64,000 bases of DNA from Chenopodium formosanum. Taxonomy: Eukaryota; Streptophyta; Magnoliopsida; Caryophyllales; Amaranthaceae. Positions 31,753 through 42,420 of the stretch are shown here, in pieces; position 1 is the first letter of the stretch, and every line of letters starts with the position of its first letter. Position numbers and translations under genes: made by a program. The stretch lies in the NCBI GenBank assembly GCA_024500155.1, contig CM044859.1, positions 45,802,003-45,866,002 on the forward strand, in the 5' to 3' direction. Under the pieces are notes generated by a model. That model was not told the origin of the DNA and did not search any database. It worked only from the letters and a program-made list of their open reading frames with translations.

Positions 31753-33643
31753 TGTAGGGAATTTTTTATGCATTAGCGCAAACATGAACCCCACTGTGAT
31801 AATACACTAAAGTACGATGGCGTCCAAAGGGAAGGAAGCTAGAGCAAAAGAGTCGCCAACAAGTTTTAGGTTGTAAACCGTTCATAGAGTGAAGGTTACA
31901 CCCCTTAACAATCCAGGAGATCGTTAACTCCGATAAGTCTGGAACCATGACTGGAAGTTCGGGGATGAAGGTACAAATCCAACCTAAAAGAGATTGAACC
32001 TGCCCTAATAATAGGCCTCTACTTTATTCTTCACGTATTCATGTGCGCTTTCTGACTAACATGCAATCAATAGGTTTAATCTAAACCTGTTTAATCTATG
32101 TTGGTTGAATATTAATGCACAAAAAAATTTATTATTGGCGATCACTTCAATTATAATCATATTAACCCTAAACAAGATTATCAATTATCTTATTAACCGT
32201 GATTACAAGTACACATTCCCTTGAAAGATGCATAAAAGGCGTGATCAAGCAATAACAATAATATAATCAAGCAACATAATATTAATCATAATAATAATTA
32301 TAATAATCAAAATGACAATCATAATCATGTTAAAAATAAAGCATAACAATATCAAGATCCTAGGCATGATATTAATAAGATTAATAACAAACCCTAGCAT
32401 GTCACTAAACAATAAAGATCAAAGCTTTAGCCCTAACATGATACTAACATGCTATTAGGAAAGAAAATAGGAAGCATCATAGGAATCATAATTGATATAA
32501 GCAAATCACCCTAAATGTGATATTAGGAAGAAATAAAACATCCTAACATGATACTAGGAATCATAACAATCTAAAGATGATTTCTATATAAAAAAAAATC
32601 GATTAAACAATTAAAGCACTTACTTGGATGCCTCATATCTCTTTCTAATAACAAAATACACACACGTTAGTAACTTCAAGGAAAATATAAAATTAAATAA
32701 TTACATTAACTAATTGAAATAGAGATTTGGGACCAAACCCTCATAAATATCAAACCTTTCACATCTAGGGCGAAGGCAACTTCGACTTGGGCTAGGTGTG
32801 TCTAGATCTTGTGAATGCGGAATATTGTTTGTAAAAAGTTGGTTTAGAGAAGAGAGAGATAGTATTAAGAATTTCTGGATGAGAGTTGGTGATTAAAAAC
32901 GGAGGTTTAAGGAAGCTATTTATAACGAAAATCAGTCGGAATATGATATAAAAGAATAACAGTTTCGAGAAGAATAAAACATGACGATGTCGCCGCAAAA
33001 GCCTCTATGGACAAGCGACAGGCGTGTCGCCGCGCGACTGGCTTGTCGCTAGGCGGCAACCTGTTGTGTGGCGCTGCAGGCAGTTTTTTCACACGTTTTC
33101 ATATTTTGAAAAAATTTAAGGGTACGAGGGGTAAAATTGTAATTTCATTCAAAACACTTCTTTTATTCTAAATAAAACTCTTAAAACTCAGTTATTAATG
33201 CTAATCACATTAGGATTCAAAAGATCCTTCTAGAAGATTCTTGACGATTATAGTCAATCCTAATTGCATTAGTAATTATAGATCATAAAAGGCCCTCCTC
33301 TAGATCATTAGGCCGCATATAAAGATGAAACCGGGCCCAGTTTAGTAATTTGGCCATAACTTTCTCTTTATTAATCGGAAATAGGCCTATAATATATTGT
33401 CAGAAAGCTCATTTCGAGCCCAATCAAACTAAACCATTATTGGACCCTTGCCAAGGACCGAACTAAACTTGAATGGCTATTTTCATAAAATAGGTTTTCA
33501 AAACACATAAAGAAAGAAGAGAAATAAAAACTAATCGCAATACTAGACTTTCCACACTTTCACTTCATTTGATTATGATTCATCGTGAAAAGTATTTATC
33601 ATCACCGGTTTTGGTTTTAGGGAGACACAAATGGGTGTCTACA
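31753..33643 (-). repeat. Element C 3' LTR
   Basis: Bounded by TGTAGGGA on the left and GTGTCTACA on the right (plus strand), i.e. TGTAGACAC...CCCTACA on the minus strand; 1891 bp. The TATA box is at about 32916-32924 (minus). A GTCGC/GCGAC-rich word tract (32980-33090) lies about 60 bp upstream of it. U5 is homologous to the D LTR. Confidence 0.85.
32980..33090. repeat. Palindromic-word tract C1 (LTR)
   Basis: Words such as TGTCGC, GCGACA, GTCGCC and GGCGCTGC in irregular array. They replace the TGGCGCCA words present at the same LTR position in element D. Confidence 0.75.
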
Positions 33644-33660
33644 GAAGCCCCCACTTTGAC
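33644..33660 (-). other. Polypurine tract, element C
   Basis: The minus strand reads GTCAAAGTGGGGGCTTC, directly before TGTAGACACC of the LTR. It is identical to the element A PPT. Confidence 0.87.
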
Positions 33661-33874
33661 TAAGTTTGGAGAAACGCAAGTTTTGAAAACAACATTCGAA
33701 GTAGCGATAGGGACGGAGAATGATTTAGAACGTTATGTGATCCTAAATCATTATTTTAACATCGATACCTGCAAACTAGCGTTAGTTAAAACAGCTAAGA
33801 GAGTTAAGAAACTCGTATCTTGCACCGTCGAGCACACGTATCTGTAGGTAATCGATTTGTTGCATCTTGCTGCT

Positions 33875-34140
33875 GCGACAACCTTCCACAAGCTAGGGAA
33901 TGCTATCTCGCTGCTTTTAACGATCTTCCTGAAGCTAGGGAATACCGCCTGAAGACTACTACGCTTGTAATTTCCGCTATGATAGTCTTCTGCAAGCCAG
34001 AGAATCCTATCGAGACTGCTTCGTTTGAAACGATCTTCTAGTGCTTTGTGACCATCTTCCGCAAGCCAGGGAATATGATCAAAGATTGCTTCTCTTGAAG
34101 CGATCCTCATTTGTTGCGATAATACTCTGAAGAATATCAC
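33875..34140 (-). repeat. Hairpin array near the PPT, element C
   Basis: About four units contain TTCC-(gcaagccag)-GGAA type inverted repeats (near 33889, 33931, 34049). A strong stem GATTGCTTC-tctt-GAAGCGATC (34083-34104) is also present. It corresponds in position to array 2 of A and the array of D. Confidence 0.7.
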
Positions 34141-34488
34141 CAAAGACCAACGCTTGTTGATCCTTTAAAGTTCGCTTGAACTTGCTTCTACTATGCTAGT
34201 GCGTCGGCGCTTTGCTACTTGTGAACCAATATGTAGATGCCTGTGAATTGTGAACCATTACGTTGGTGCCTTTGCTGTTTATGAACCATTATGTCGGTGC
34301 CTTTGCGATTAGCCAATGTTTAGGCACTTTAAGCTAAGTGAGACGATCATTTATCAGGTCGATTACTTAATACAATTGTAACCAAGCCGATTACTGAATC
34401 ATGTCAAGTTGCTTATAGGGGCTAACTGGCATACCAAGGAACCTAAATTGTTGTACGAGGTCAAAATAACCATTCTGAGAGGCCTAGC

Positions 34489-34590
34489 ATTCTGTCGCCG
34501 CTTCAATGTCGCTAGCGCCGCAATTTCTTTATGTCGCTTGGTGCTGCACTCTATCTCGCGGCGACAGAGTTGTCGTGCAATGCTGTTGTC
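34489..34590. repeat. Palindromic-word tract C2 (upstream of PMD)
   Basis: GTCGCC, TGTCGCT, AGCGCCG and GCGGCGACA words lie upstream of the PMD gene's 5' UTR intron. D has TGGCGCCA-type words at the same place (48045-48180). Confidence 0.72.
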
Positions 34591-35228
34591 AGGATTTCTG
34601 AATAAATCCCCTTTCTCCCTCATTTCGCTACTACTGCTTAATTTCATTCGAGTTTCGCCATGAAAACTTCGAATTGCTCGTTCTTTCTCGTTTCTCAACC
34701 AAATTCGCTCAAATTTGTTGCAAATCGAAGCTTTGTTCATCTAGTTGGCTTATCTATGTAAGTGTTTTTCCAACTCACTCGATTTTTGGTGAAATTCGCA
34801 CATGTTTATTCACGAATTTCTCTAAAATTCGAAATTATATTGCTTAATTTGCTTTGTTTGTCAAATTTTTTGCCATGAAATTGCTTAACTATGTTTATAT
34901 ATTGCCTTGGGAGTATTTTGAGACTTGTTTGACTCAATTTGGTGAAGAATTAAGCAATTCACCATTGTAGAACCTCTTAAGGTCGGGAGAACAATATGGC
35001 TTGTTCTTGATGTTTTTGCTAGCAATTCTTGTCCAATTTGTCATAATAATTATAACAATATTGCAAGAAATTGTTTGGTTGCTTGAAAAACGCCATATAT
35101 GCTTGAATTGTAATTGTTTTATGTTTTAGTAATACATACTCTGTTTTTTGCGAATATATTATCATGCGGCTAGGCGAACCTTAGATACTATAGAGCCTTA
35201 ATTTTTTGTCAATTTTGCACAATGTAGT
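34591..35228 (+). other. PMD promoter/5' UTR region with leader intron, element C
   Basis: No coding sequence. The consensus donor CTATGTAAGT near 34753 and the acceptor ACAATGTAG just before the ATG at 35229 define a likely 5' UTR intron of about 470 bp. The same pair exists in D (donor near 48354, acceptor ending at 48818). No convincing TATA box was found. Confidence 0.55.
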
Positions 35229-37549
35229 ATGGCTAGATGGCGAGGTTCTGGTTCACAGTCTCGAAACACACGACAGGTGCATGAGCCCGTTCAAGAGGAC
35301 GCCGATCCGTCCACCTCTCTCGGTTCCTTCCCTGAGTGGGATGAGCGGACGCTGTTCTTTGCCCCTAAGCACCACATTTCTGAGAGGGTGCGTCGTGGGA
35401 TAGTTAGTAGTAGGAAACGTAGACATGACTCGGGCAACGAGACCCTAGGTAGGCTGTACATCATGTATTTAAGCGGCGATGAGGGATTGCGACTTCTTTG
35501 GGAGTCTTGTGGGATGACTGCCCTGTTCTGGGCTATGCACGCCGTGTTCTTGTTTGATGCGGGCCACCACGTGGTTCACGCTTTGGTGGAGTTCTTCTGG
35601 GACACAACCAACACTTTTCACTTTTCTTAGGGTGAGATGACTGTCACCCCACCCGACTTCAGTCTCATCTCGGGACTGGAGTTTTACTCGACGGCGCTAC
35701 CGTTTGACAGCTCTATTAGTGTTTTCTCTCCTGTGGTCGATGAGATGTTGGGTCCGTGCTCAGGTGGAGCCATCACGATTTAGCTCAAGATACATTCGTC
35801 GGTCGACTCTGGCGATGGATTTTGAGGACGATGCGACCACCCGAGAGCAGCGGGTGCGCATCTTTGTACTTATTTTCCTGTCAGGGACCTTTTTCTCTGA
35901 CAAGAGTAATCGGGTGCTGCTTTACTAACTTCCTGCTCTCCGCGATCTTTAGCTTATCAGGACTTACGTTTGGGCCAGCTTAGCCTATGCTTACTTTTTA
36001 CGAGGATTGCAAGACTCATGTCGGCACCGGTCTTACACATGAATCATCGCTCTCTCTAGCTTCTAGAGTGTAGTAGATGTACACTTTATCTCTATAAAAG
36101 TTATCTCTAAACTCTTATTAGCACCTGCTGATGTCTTTTTATCTTTGTAGATCTGGTTCTACGAGTACTTTCCTTCGCATGCGCCGGCGAGACCATTTCC
36201 ACGCGAGCTCCCTGTTGGGGAGGTCGCTTCAGTAAAAAGGCGACTACTGCCCAGGTCCGAGAACTGATCCTCTTGGTATATTGTTTTGAATAGTTGACAT
36301 CCTTGTATTGCTTTTGCTAAAAGCTTTATCTTATAGGCATTTTTTGCAGGAGCTTGATGTATTATACCGGCCATGGGGGGGAGGTCTAGCTTTTCTTGCG
36401 TTGCTGCGCAATACACCGCTGAGCGTCGCTACTTTCGGGGGACATATAAGGCGGCGGTGTACCTAGGAGAAAGTTTCTATTCAGCACTCCTCAGAGATAT
36501 TCATCATCTCTACTCCTCCGCCACGCCACATGTTTCATGACGCGATGCTGCTCAACTAGTCGGAGAGGTCGCCTACTGGTACCCCTTGGCAATCTTACGC
36601 TAGCTTGGGGCAATGCTACCAGGAGGATTTGTTGTCGTTGTTAGCTCCGACCCCTGTTTTGTCTGAGGAGGCGCAAGTATGATTTTTGTCTTTTATTCTT
36701 TTTGCTAAGTAGCCCCCAATTGGTATTTTATTCACTTTGGTCCGCTTTTTGCCAGACCAAGCCTACTGAGTTCGTTCCCCCTCGCATGTCCATCCACTAT
36801 CAAGGGACATACAATCCTATTAAGGAGATGATATCTCCAGCTCCCAAGGATCAGCGTTTCGTTGAGCGATCTATACCTCGTCACCAGACTCAGGTGAGTT
36901 ATTTACTTGCTATTTATTGATATATTCCTTGTATCGTTACTGACTTTATTTCTTTAGCCGTTCTCGAGAAAAAGGAACGTGGCTTTCGGAGACGACTAGT
37001 ACGGATGAGGAACGTGGCTTCCTGTCGTCGCGACGACACTGTTCGGGAAGTAGCTTTTTGTCTTTATTTCTGCATTGTATATATTTCTATTTTCTTTGCA
37101 TCTGATTGGATTTCTTTTTACAAGGACAACCTTTTCCTTCCCGTACTCGGACGAGACCTGAGGCTTTGAGAAATTCGACTAGGTCTAGCTCGAGGTGTTG
37201 CCGTACTACCTCTTGTGGTCGGGGTGGCCGATCTGATGCTGCTCGGACCGAGGCGGTTGAGGGCTCGGGCTCTTCATCTAAGAGTGCACAGGCTGGGCCG
37301 ATGGACTAGGGAGAGGCGACATTGGTTCTAGTAGGTGGTGGGACGTACGAGATCGGCTCGTCATCGCAGCAACCTCTACAGCCTCATCCTTTGATGATTC
37401 ATCACCAGGGCGACCTCGGGTGGACTAGTCCTGAGTTGAGCTTCCCTACTCCTGGCGAGACTAAAGCTGGTGGCGAGCATACTCCTTGATTTGTGCAGTT
37501 CCTTGATATGATGAACATTCCTCATCATCTGCGTCCTCCAGCGCCGTAG
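35229..37549 (+). pseudogene. Plant mobile domain (PMD) gene, element C (broken)
   Basis: Antisense to the retroelement. The start resembles MARWRGSGSQSRNTR. The PMD hallmark TTNTFHFS-GEMTVTPPDFSLISGL appears near 35602-35680 but with a TAG after FHFS. Six exons are inferred by comparison with D: 35229 to about 36066, 36151-36268, 36350-36676, 36752-36893, 36959-37049 and 37123-37549. Exon 6 encodes an Arg/Ser/Gly-rich tail. In this copy exon 2 keeps the acceptor TTTGTAG that D has lost. Many stops and frameshifts (from about 35628) destroy it. PMD proteins of host genes act in transposon silencing and cell maintenance; those inside elements have no established role. Confidence 0.78.
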
Positions 37550-38024
37550 TTGTACCTGTGTTTATTTATTTTGACTTTTATAGGACTTTGCCTGACTGAC
37601 TCGTTTATTAGCTACATTTGTTAGACATATTTTTTATATACAGACTATTAGTTATTATGATTGTATTATCTTTGCATTTATTTTTCATTTTTATGCGCAT
37701 ATGTGTGTGCGCAAAAAATTGTGATTAATTTTTGCGCAAAAATTTCAGGCATTTTTATTACTAGTGGAGGGTATTCGACTTCCTCCCCCAAAAAGAAAAT
37801 AAAAAATAAATCTTACTTAAAGCAAACCTAAATTTAATTAAGTTTGAATAAATCCAAAAAGAAAAGAAAATATATATTAAAATATGTATGGGTATTAATT
37901 AAGTTTGAATAAATTCAAAAAGAAAAGAAAATATATATTAGTTAATATGTATTGGTATTTGAACAAAGGGCAAAATTGTAAAGTCATTGTACGAATTAGA
38001 ATCATATCCTGAAAAACGCGGTTT
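37550..38024 (+). other. Intergenic region between PMD and DUF7745 genes, element C
   Basis: No gene is seen. It is A/T-rich with a near-tandem duplication of an AAGTTTGAATAAAT...AAAGAAAAGAAAATATATATTA segment (about 37838-37880 and 37898-37940). Confidence 0.55.
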
Positions 38025-38150
38025 GCATAGCACGTTGAGGAAGCGCTGCAGCGCAGCGTGTCACCGCGTGTTTTGCACTGTCGCTGAGCGTTGTTGCTGT
38101 CGTCAGGCGGCAGCCTTGTCGTTCGGCGCTGTAGTGCGCTGCTTCCGAAT
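38025..38150. repeat. Palindromic-word tract C3 (upstream of DUF7745)
   Basis: Words AGCGCTGCAGCGC, TGTCGCTG, GTCGTCAGGCGGC and GGCGCTGTAG. It lies about 60 bp upstream of a TATA-like CTATATAAT at 38211-38219, before the ATG at 38263. Confidence 0.75.
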
Positions 38151-38262
38151 CCTTTTCGGAGTCAAACTGCATCGATTTTGTAAATAAAAAGCCCCCTGAT
38201 CTGCCGATTTTCTATATAATTTGAATAAATTTATTATAACCTTAGTTATTAAAAAAATAATC

Positions 38263-38967
38263 ATGTCTTTAGTCACTAAGAGTTTTAGCAATTTAACTCG
38301 TGAATGGTGTCGGTCTTTAACTGCTAAAGAGAGAAAAGAACTCTACTTTTTTCACATGGGAGGTATTTATGGTATGAAGGGGGTACATCTTGACATAGAT
38401 TTTATTCATACCGCCTTAGAATATTGGGACACGAATAAACATTGCTTTAGACTAGGGTGTGATGAAATTAGCCCTTTACCGGATGAATTTGGTTACATCC
38501 TAGGCTTCCCTTCATTAGATCTTGCGGTAATCCCTAGAATAAATGAATATTATTATAAAGATTTTGAGCGCTTCTGTAATTTAAGAGACAATCATCAAAC
38601 AAATATTGTAGATGGTAGCGTAGTTAATCTAAAAGAATTTGCACGCCACTACTTTGATAGACCTTATTCTGAATCTTTTCATGTTTATAGAAGAAGGGCA
38701 TTTCTCTTTTGCATGCTTAACCAATACCTTCTCACTAGTGATAGAACTAACAAGGGTAAAGCAATTAACTGTTTTGGAGCAAAATGAATCTTGAAGAAAC
38801 CCAATGCCATTAATTTTTGGAGAGACTATGCTTAGTTTTGATGATTTGAAGAAAAATCAAAAAGCACCTTTACGGGCTCTCCAATTTTATTACAGGTTGA
38901 AAAATAATATTTTTAATTACAGAAATAAAAAACATATTTTTGTATAGTAATAATAATTTATTTGCAT

Positions 38968-39028
<61 letters not shown>

Positions 39029-39822
39029 AGATATGGATAATGGAGAGACTAGAATTGATAAGTCATTCTGGCAATATAGAAAAATATACTCCAAATTGCT
39101 TTGTGAGGCGAAAGAAACGCTTCTCTAAGCTGGGGCGCCGTGAGTGGAATAAAGTCTTTGCCTCTTGCAACTTTGCTATCAAGTGGATCGCCCCATGGTG
39201 AAAAATAGAGAAGATGGTTAGGGTCAACAAGCAACCCTTCTGCCGTCTCCGAAGCTTAACCAAGATGACTTTTTATCATCCCTTCAGGGTAAAAAGGCAA
39301 TGCGGTCTACTTCAAACAATTCCTTCTAGGGATCTCCGTCGTCCCTATGATTTCCCTGTTTCACAAGAAGTAGAGAAATTTGACACATATTGGAGTGGTA
39401 GGCCTCTATGGGAAGTGATTACCCAAAAGGTTCCTCCTTCCGTGCTCAATGATATGGAAAGATGGCTTCTTAATAAGCCAACAAAAGACATGAAGAAAAA
39501 TCATAGTAGTTACAATGTGAAGAATCGTCTAGGTGACAAAGTGTTTCTTGTTAAGGAACACTTTGGTGAAAAAATTGAATTTAAAACACCTGTGATGCCT
39601 AAGATGAAAGACTTTACAAAGGATAAAGGGAAAAGAAAAGCTGACACTTCAGAAAAGAAGGTTTGGGTAGAAAAGAAACATGGAGTCCTAGCTAAGTGAG
39701 AAAACATTTACTCTAAAATTGAATGTAGGTCCTCTAAAGGATGCCTACTAGCTAAAGTCATGGATAATGAAGAGGATGCAAAAAGAAATTGGAAGAGGGC
39801 AAAGAAAGAGAAGACAGATTGA
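38263..39822 (+). pseudogene. DUF7745-like accessory gene, element C (broken)
   Basis: The best readable copy of this family here. Exon 1 from ATG 38263 encodes EWCRSLTAKERKEL, then ALEYWDTNKHCFRLGCDEISPLPDEFGYILGFP, YYYKDFERF and SFHVYRRRAFLFCML. These match the plant DUF7745 pattern (unknown function). A frameshift near 38780 ends the open frame before the donor at 38895/38896. The intron (38896-39030) contains a 56-base T run. Exon 2 (39031-39822) has frameshifts, then an open frame (39214-39699) with FYHPFRVKRQCGLLQ and a Lys-rich tail that could be a nuclear localisation signal. It converges with integrase on the other strand. Confidence 0.77.
38971..39026 (+). repeat. Poly(T) run of 56 bases in the intron
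   Basis: An uninterrupted T run directly before GCAG, so it forms the polypyrimidine tract of the acceptor. Element D has only TTTTTTTACAG at the same place. It is a replication-slippage expansion and may be length-uncertain in the assembly. Confidence 0.9.
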
Positions 39823-40089
39823 AGCATTGCTTAACTTTCAATTTATTAGATTAGTTTAAATTTAAAGTCAAATTTATTTATTAAGCTTTTATTTGAATTC
39901 CATCAATAATGTAATTTTTGCTTGATTTTATTAATGAAATTTCAGCTTTGTAATTAAATCAACTTTTTAAATTTAATTTATTAAAGCAATGAATAAAAGT
40001 TAGATTATTTTATTTTCCAAAATTTTTCTCGAGTACGGAAATCGGGAATTTTCTGAAAAACACCGAAATTTGCTCGGATATTTCCTGAA

Positions 40090-40210
40090 AAGCGGCGCCG
40101 TTATTTTGCGTTTGTCGTCAGCCGTTGCTGCCTGTTGCCGAACAACAGGCTCTGTCGCTTTGCGCTGTAGTCTGTCGACCGGCGACATACCTCTTTCTGT
40201 GGCGCTGCTA
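40090..40210. repeat. Palindromic-word tract C4 (between DUF7745 and pol ends)
   Basis: GGCGCCG, TTGTCGTC, CTGTCGCTTTGCGCTG and GTCGACCGGCGACA words at the position occupied by other words in A (9470-9630) and D (53590-53710). Confidence 0.74.
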
Positions 40211-40280
40211 TTTTGTCCAATTTTTATTGCTTCTGGGATGCGAGATTTGCAAAATTTAAAGTGGTCACACCCTATAAAGG

Positions 40281-40325
40281 GTTGCCTACGTATCCTCTCT
40301 TAAGGAATTAGGCCGAACGTAGCTC
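40281..40325 (-). other. Conserved post-pol hairpin block, copy 5
   Basis: On the minus strand GAGCTACGTTCGGCC...GGATACGTAGGC. CTACGT pairs with ACGTAG and TTCC with GGA around an enlarged loop. It lies just after the integrase stop of element C. Confidence 0.75.
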
Positions 40326-40348
40326 TCTTGAATGTTCTACTCAAGCAA

Positions 40349-40746
40349 TTATGGGTAGTACTTTTTAAGTTTGTCAAGGTTCGTCATATTTGAGAACTCA
40401 TTGTCATCCTTGTCAGTTAGTTTTGCAGCACCTCCCAATAGGATGGTTTTGACGATATATGGTCCGGACCAATTAGACCTAAATTTGCCTCTTGTATCCA
40501 AAACATTATTCCTTAATACTTTTAACACGAAGTCTCCTACTTTGATGTTTCTTGTTATGACCTTCTTATTAAAGTGCCTAGCCATACAGGTTTGATAGCA
40601 TTAGGTATGATGTAGAGCTTCTAGTCGTTTTTCATCGAGTAGAATTAGCTCTTCAAACCTTGCTCTAGTTTATTCGACTTCATTGAGTTTACTTTATAAT
40701 GCAATGCGTAAAGATGGTATCTCTAGCTCTACAGGTTGTACGACAC
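40349..40746 (-). pseudogene. int: Integrase C-terminus of element C, truncated by an insertion
   Basis: The open part (40585-40349) encodes MARHFNKKV, GDFVLKVLRNN and WSGPYIVKTILLGG, the C-terminal region also present in A and D. Upstream, the frame continues to 40746 with a TAA (HHT-stop-CYQTC) and matches D up to CAGGTTGTACGACA. There the LARD-like element begins. The catalytic core is absent from the window. Confidence 0.85.
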
Positions 40747-41939
40747 TGATCGGGGTTAAAAGTAGGTCGTTGGGACTACTAACCCTAACCAAATTAGAAA
40801 TTTATAATACCTAAACTTATACTAAACTAGTTAGTGGCAAGTAAAGGGTCGAACCCAAAAGGACTAAGTGTATCAATTTGTGTTAATTAGACTACTAGGA
40901 AAGCTTGTGAAATAAAGAGAGGTTCAACTAAACATAACTAAGAACAAATAACTAAAACTAGGGAAATTGGAATCCAATCACATCAATACATTTAATAAAA
41001 TCATACAATTAGATGAAAATGACCTTGATTAAGAAAAATCAACACATTTAACTCACTCTCGCACAATTAAGCATGTTAATTATCCTACTAAAATAATTCA
41101 CTCTCGTGTAACTAGCCTAGCAAAGGTACGGAAGAAATTAGGGCTCTCAACCAACTCACTCTCGCACAATCGATTGAAAGCACAATTAAGAACATAGAAT
41201 CAATTAGCTAGAAAGATTCTAATCAATAAAAGCATCATACATACACAATAATCTAGAAACAATTCCATACTAATCACATTCAATCATTCAATTTATTAAC
41301 ATAACCTTCATCCATTTCCCTAGAACAAAATCTAAGCTAACATAATGAATAAAGACATGGAAAATAAGGTAAAATAACAATAAAAACAAGATTAAACAAA
41401 TAAACTAATTAATCTACTCAAATCAATAAACAAAAAGCAAAAACTAAGAATTAAGCAAGAAAAAAAGATGAGAGAAAGTTAGAAAATGCTCATTGAATAG
41501 ATGAGAAGAAGTTCCACAAAGTTGCTTCTTCAACCTCTCAAAAACTCCATGGAAATCCAAGCTTTCTCTCTCTACACTACTCCTAACCCTAAGAGAGAGA
41601 AAATAAAGGCTAAACTAATCTAATCTATCTAAAATAAAATGTTGATTGACAGTCTCTAGAAAATAACCCCAAAGGGGGTATTTATAATACAAGGCTAAGA
41701 AAATAAAAGAAAAGAGAAATAAAAAAGAAGTAAAACTAAATAAAAAAAATAAAATAACAAAACTAAAACCAAAAAATAAAGTAAAAAGGATAAAGAAAAT
41801 AAAAAGGGAAAATAACAAAACAATAGCCACTGCCTCAACTCTGATTTTGGACTCCAATTGCGTGCGTCTTCTGACAGGGCTGCGCGGACGCGAAGCTCTA
41901 ATCAAATTGGACCTTAATTGAGGCTTGTGGGTATAAGTT

Positions 41940-42420
41940 GCGGGCTGATTTGGGGAAATTTGGGGGCTGCTCTGTTCGAAATCGCTGCTCGCAGGTGGTT
42001 GTTGATGGTGGTTAAGTGGCGGGGAAATAGCGGCGGTTTGTGAGGGTTGAGATTGATGGTGGCTGCTGTAATTGGAGTTGCGTGGTGGAGTAGGGGAGTT
42101 GTTAGGTGGGTGCGTGAATTGGAGATGTTGGGGTAGGGGAGTTGGTTTTGCTGGTTGCTGTTATAGTTGTTGTTGTTTTGGCTGGTGGTGTGTGGTGGTA
42201 AGGGAGTTGCGTGAGTAAATTGGTTGCGGTGGATGATGCTATTGTGTTTATTGCTGAGTTGGGAGCAGGGGAAGTAAGGGAGGTTGGTTTATTGTTGTGG
42301 AGTGCGTGAAGTTGGAGTTGTTATTGGTGAGTGGAAAGCAGGGAGCAAGGCAGTGTGGTGTGGGATAGGGAAATGGGGTGGTGTAGGTTAGGCTGGCACC
42401 AGGGGTTGGCTCAAGTTTTG
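41940..42420 (+). repeat. G-rich low-complexity stretch (GGTGG/TTG-type)
   Basis: Irregular GGTGG, GTTGTTG, GGGGAGTTG and GGTGGTG words give strong strand asymmetry (G on the plus strand) in otherwise A/T-rich DNA. No open frame spans it. Clusters of G runs could form quadruplexes. It lies in the presumed LTR of the LARD-like element. Confidence 0.6.

Larger units (their letters stand above)
31753..40746 (-). mobile_element. Element C: Tat-lineage retrotransposon, minus strand, 3' part only
   Basis: Read on the minus strand: integrase end (40746-40349), conserved hairpin block, palindromic tract, antisense DUF7745-like and PMD genes, hairpin array, PPT, 3' LTR. The 5' part is missing because a LARD-like element starts at 40747 within integrase; it may continue beyond the window. 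The left flank GTGAG (31748-31752) would be half of a target-site duplication. All genes are broken. Confidence 0.82.

Noticed and set aside
35229..37549. PMD gene as a host gene with retroelements around it
   Set aside because: The same gene, introns and promoter tract occur in C and D at the same position relative to PPT and LTR, so it belongs to the element.
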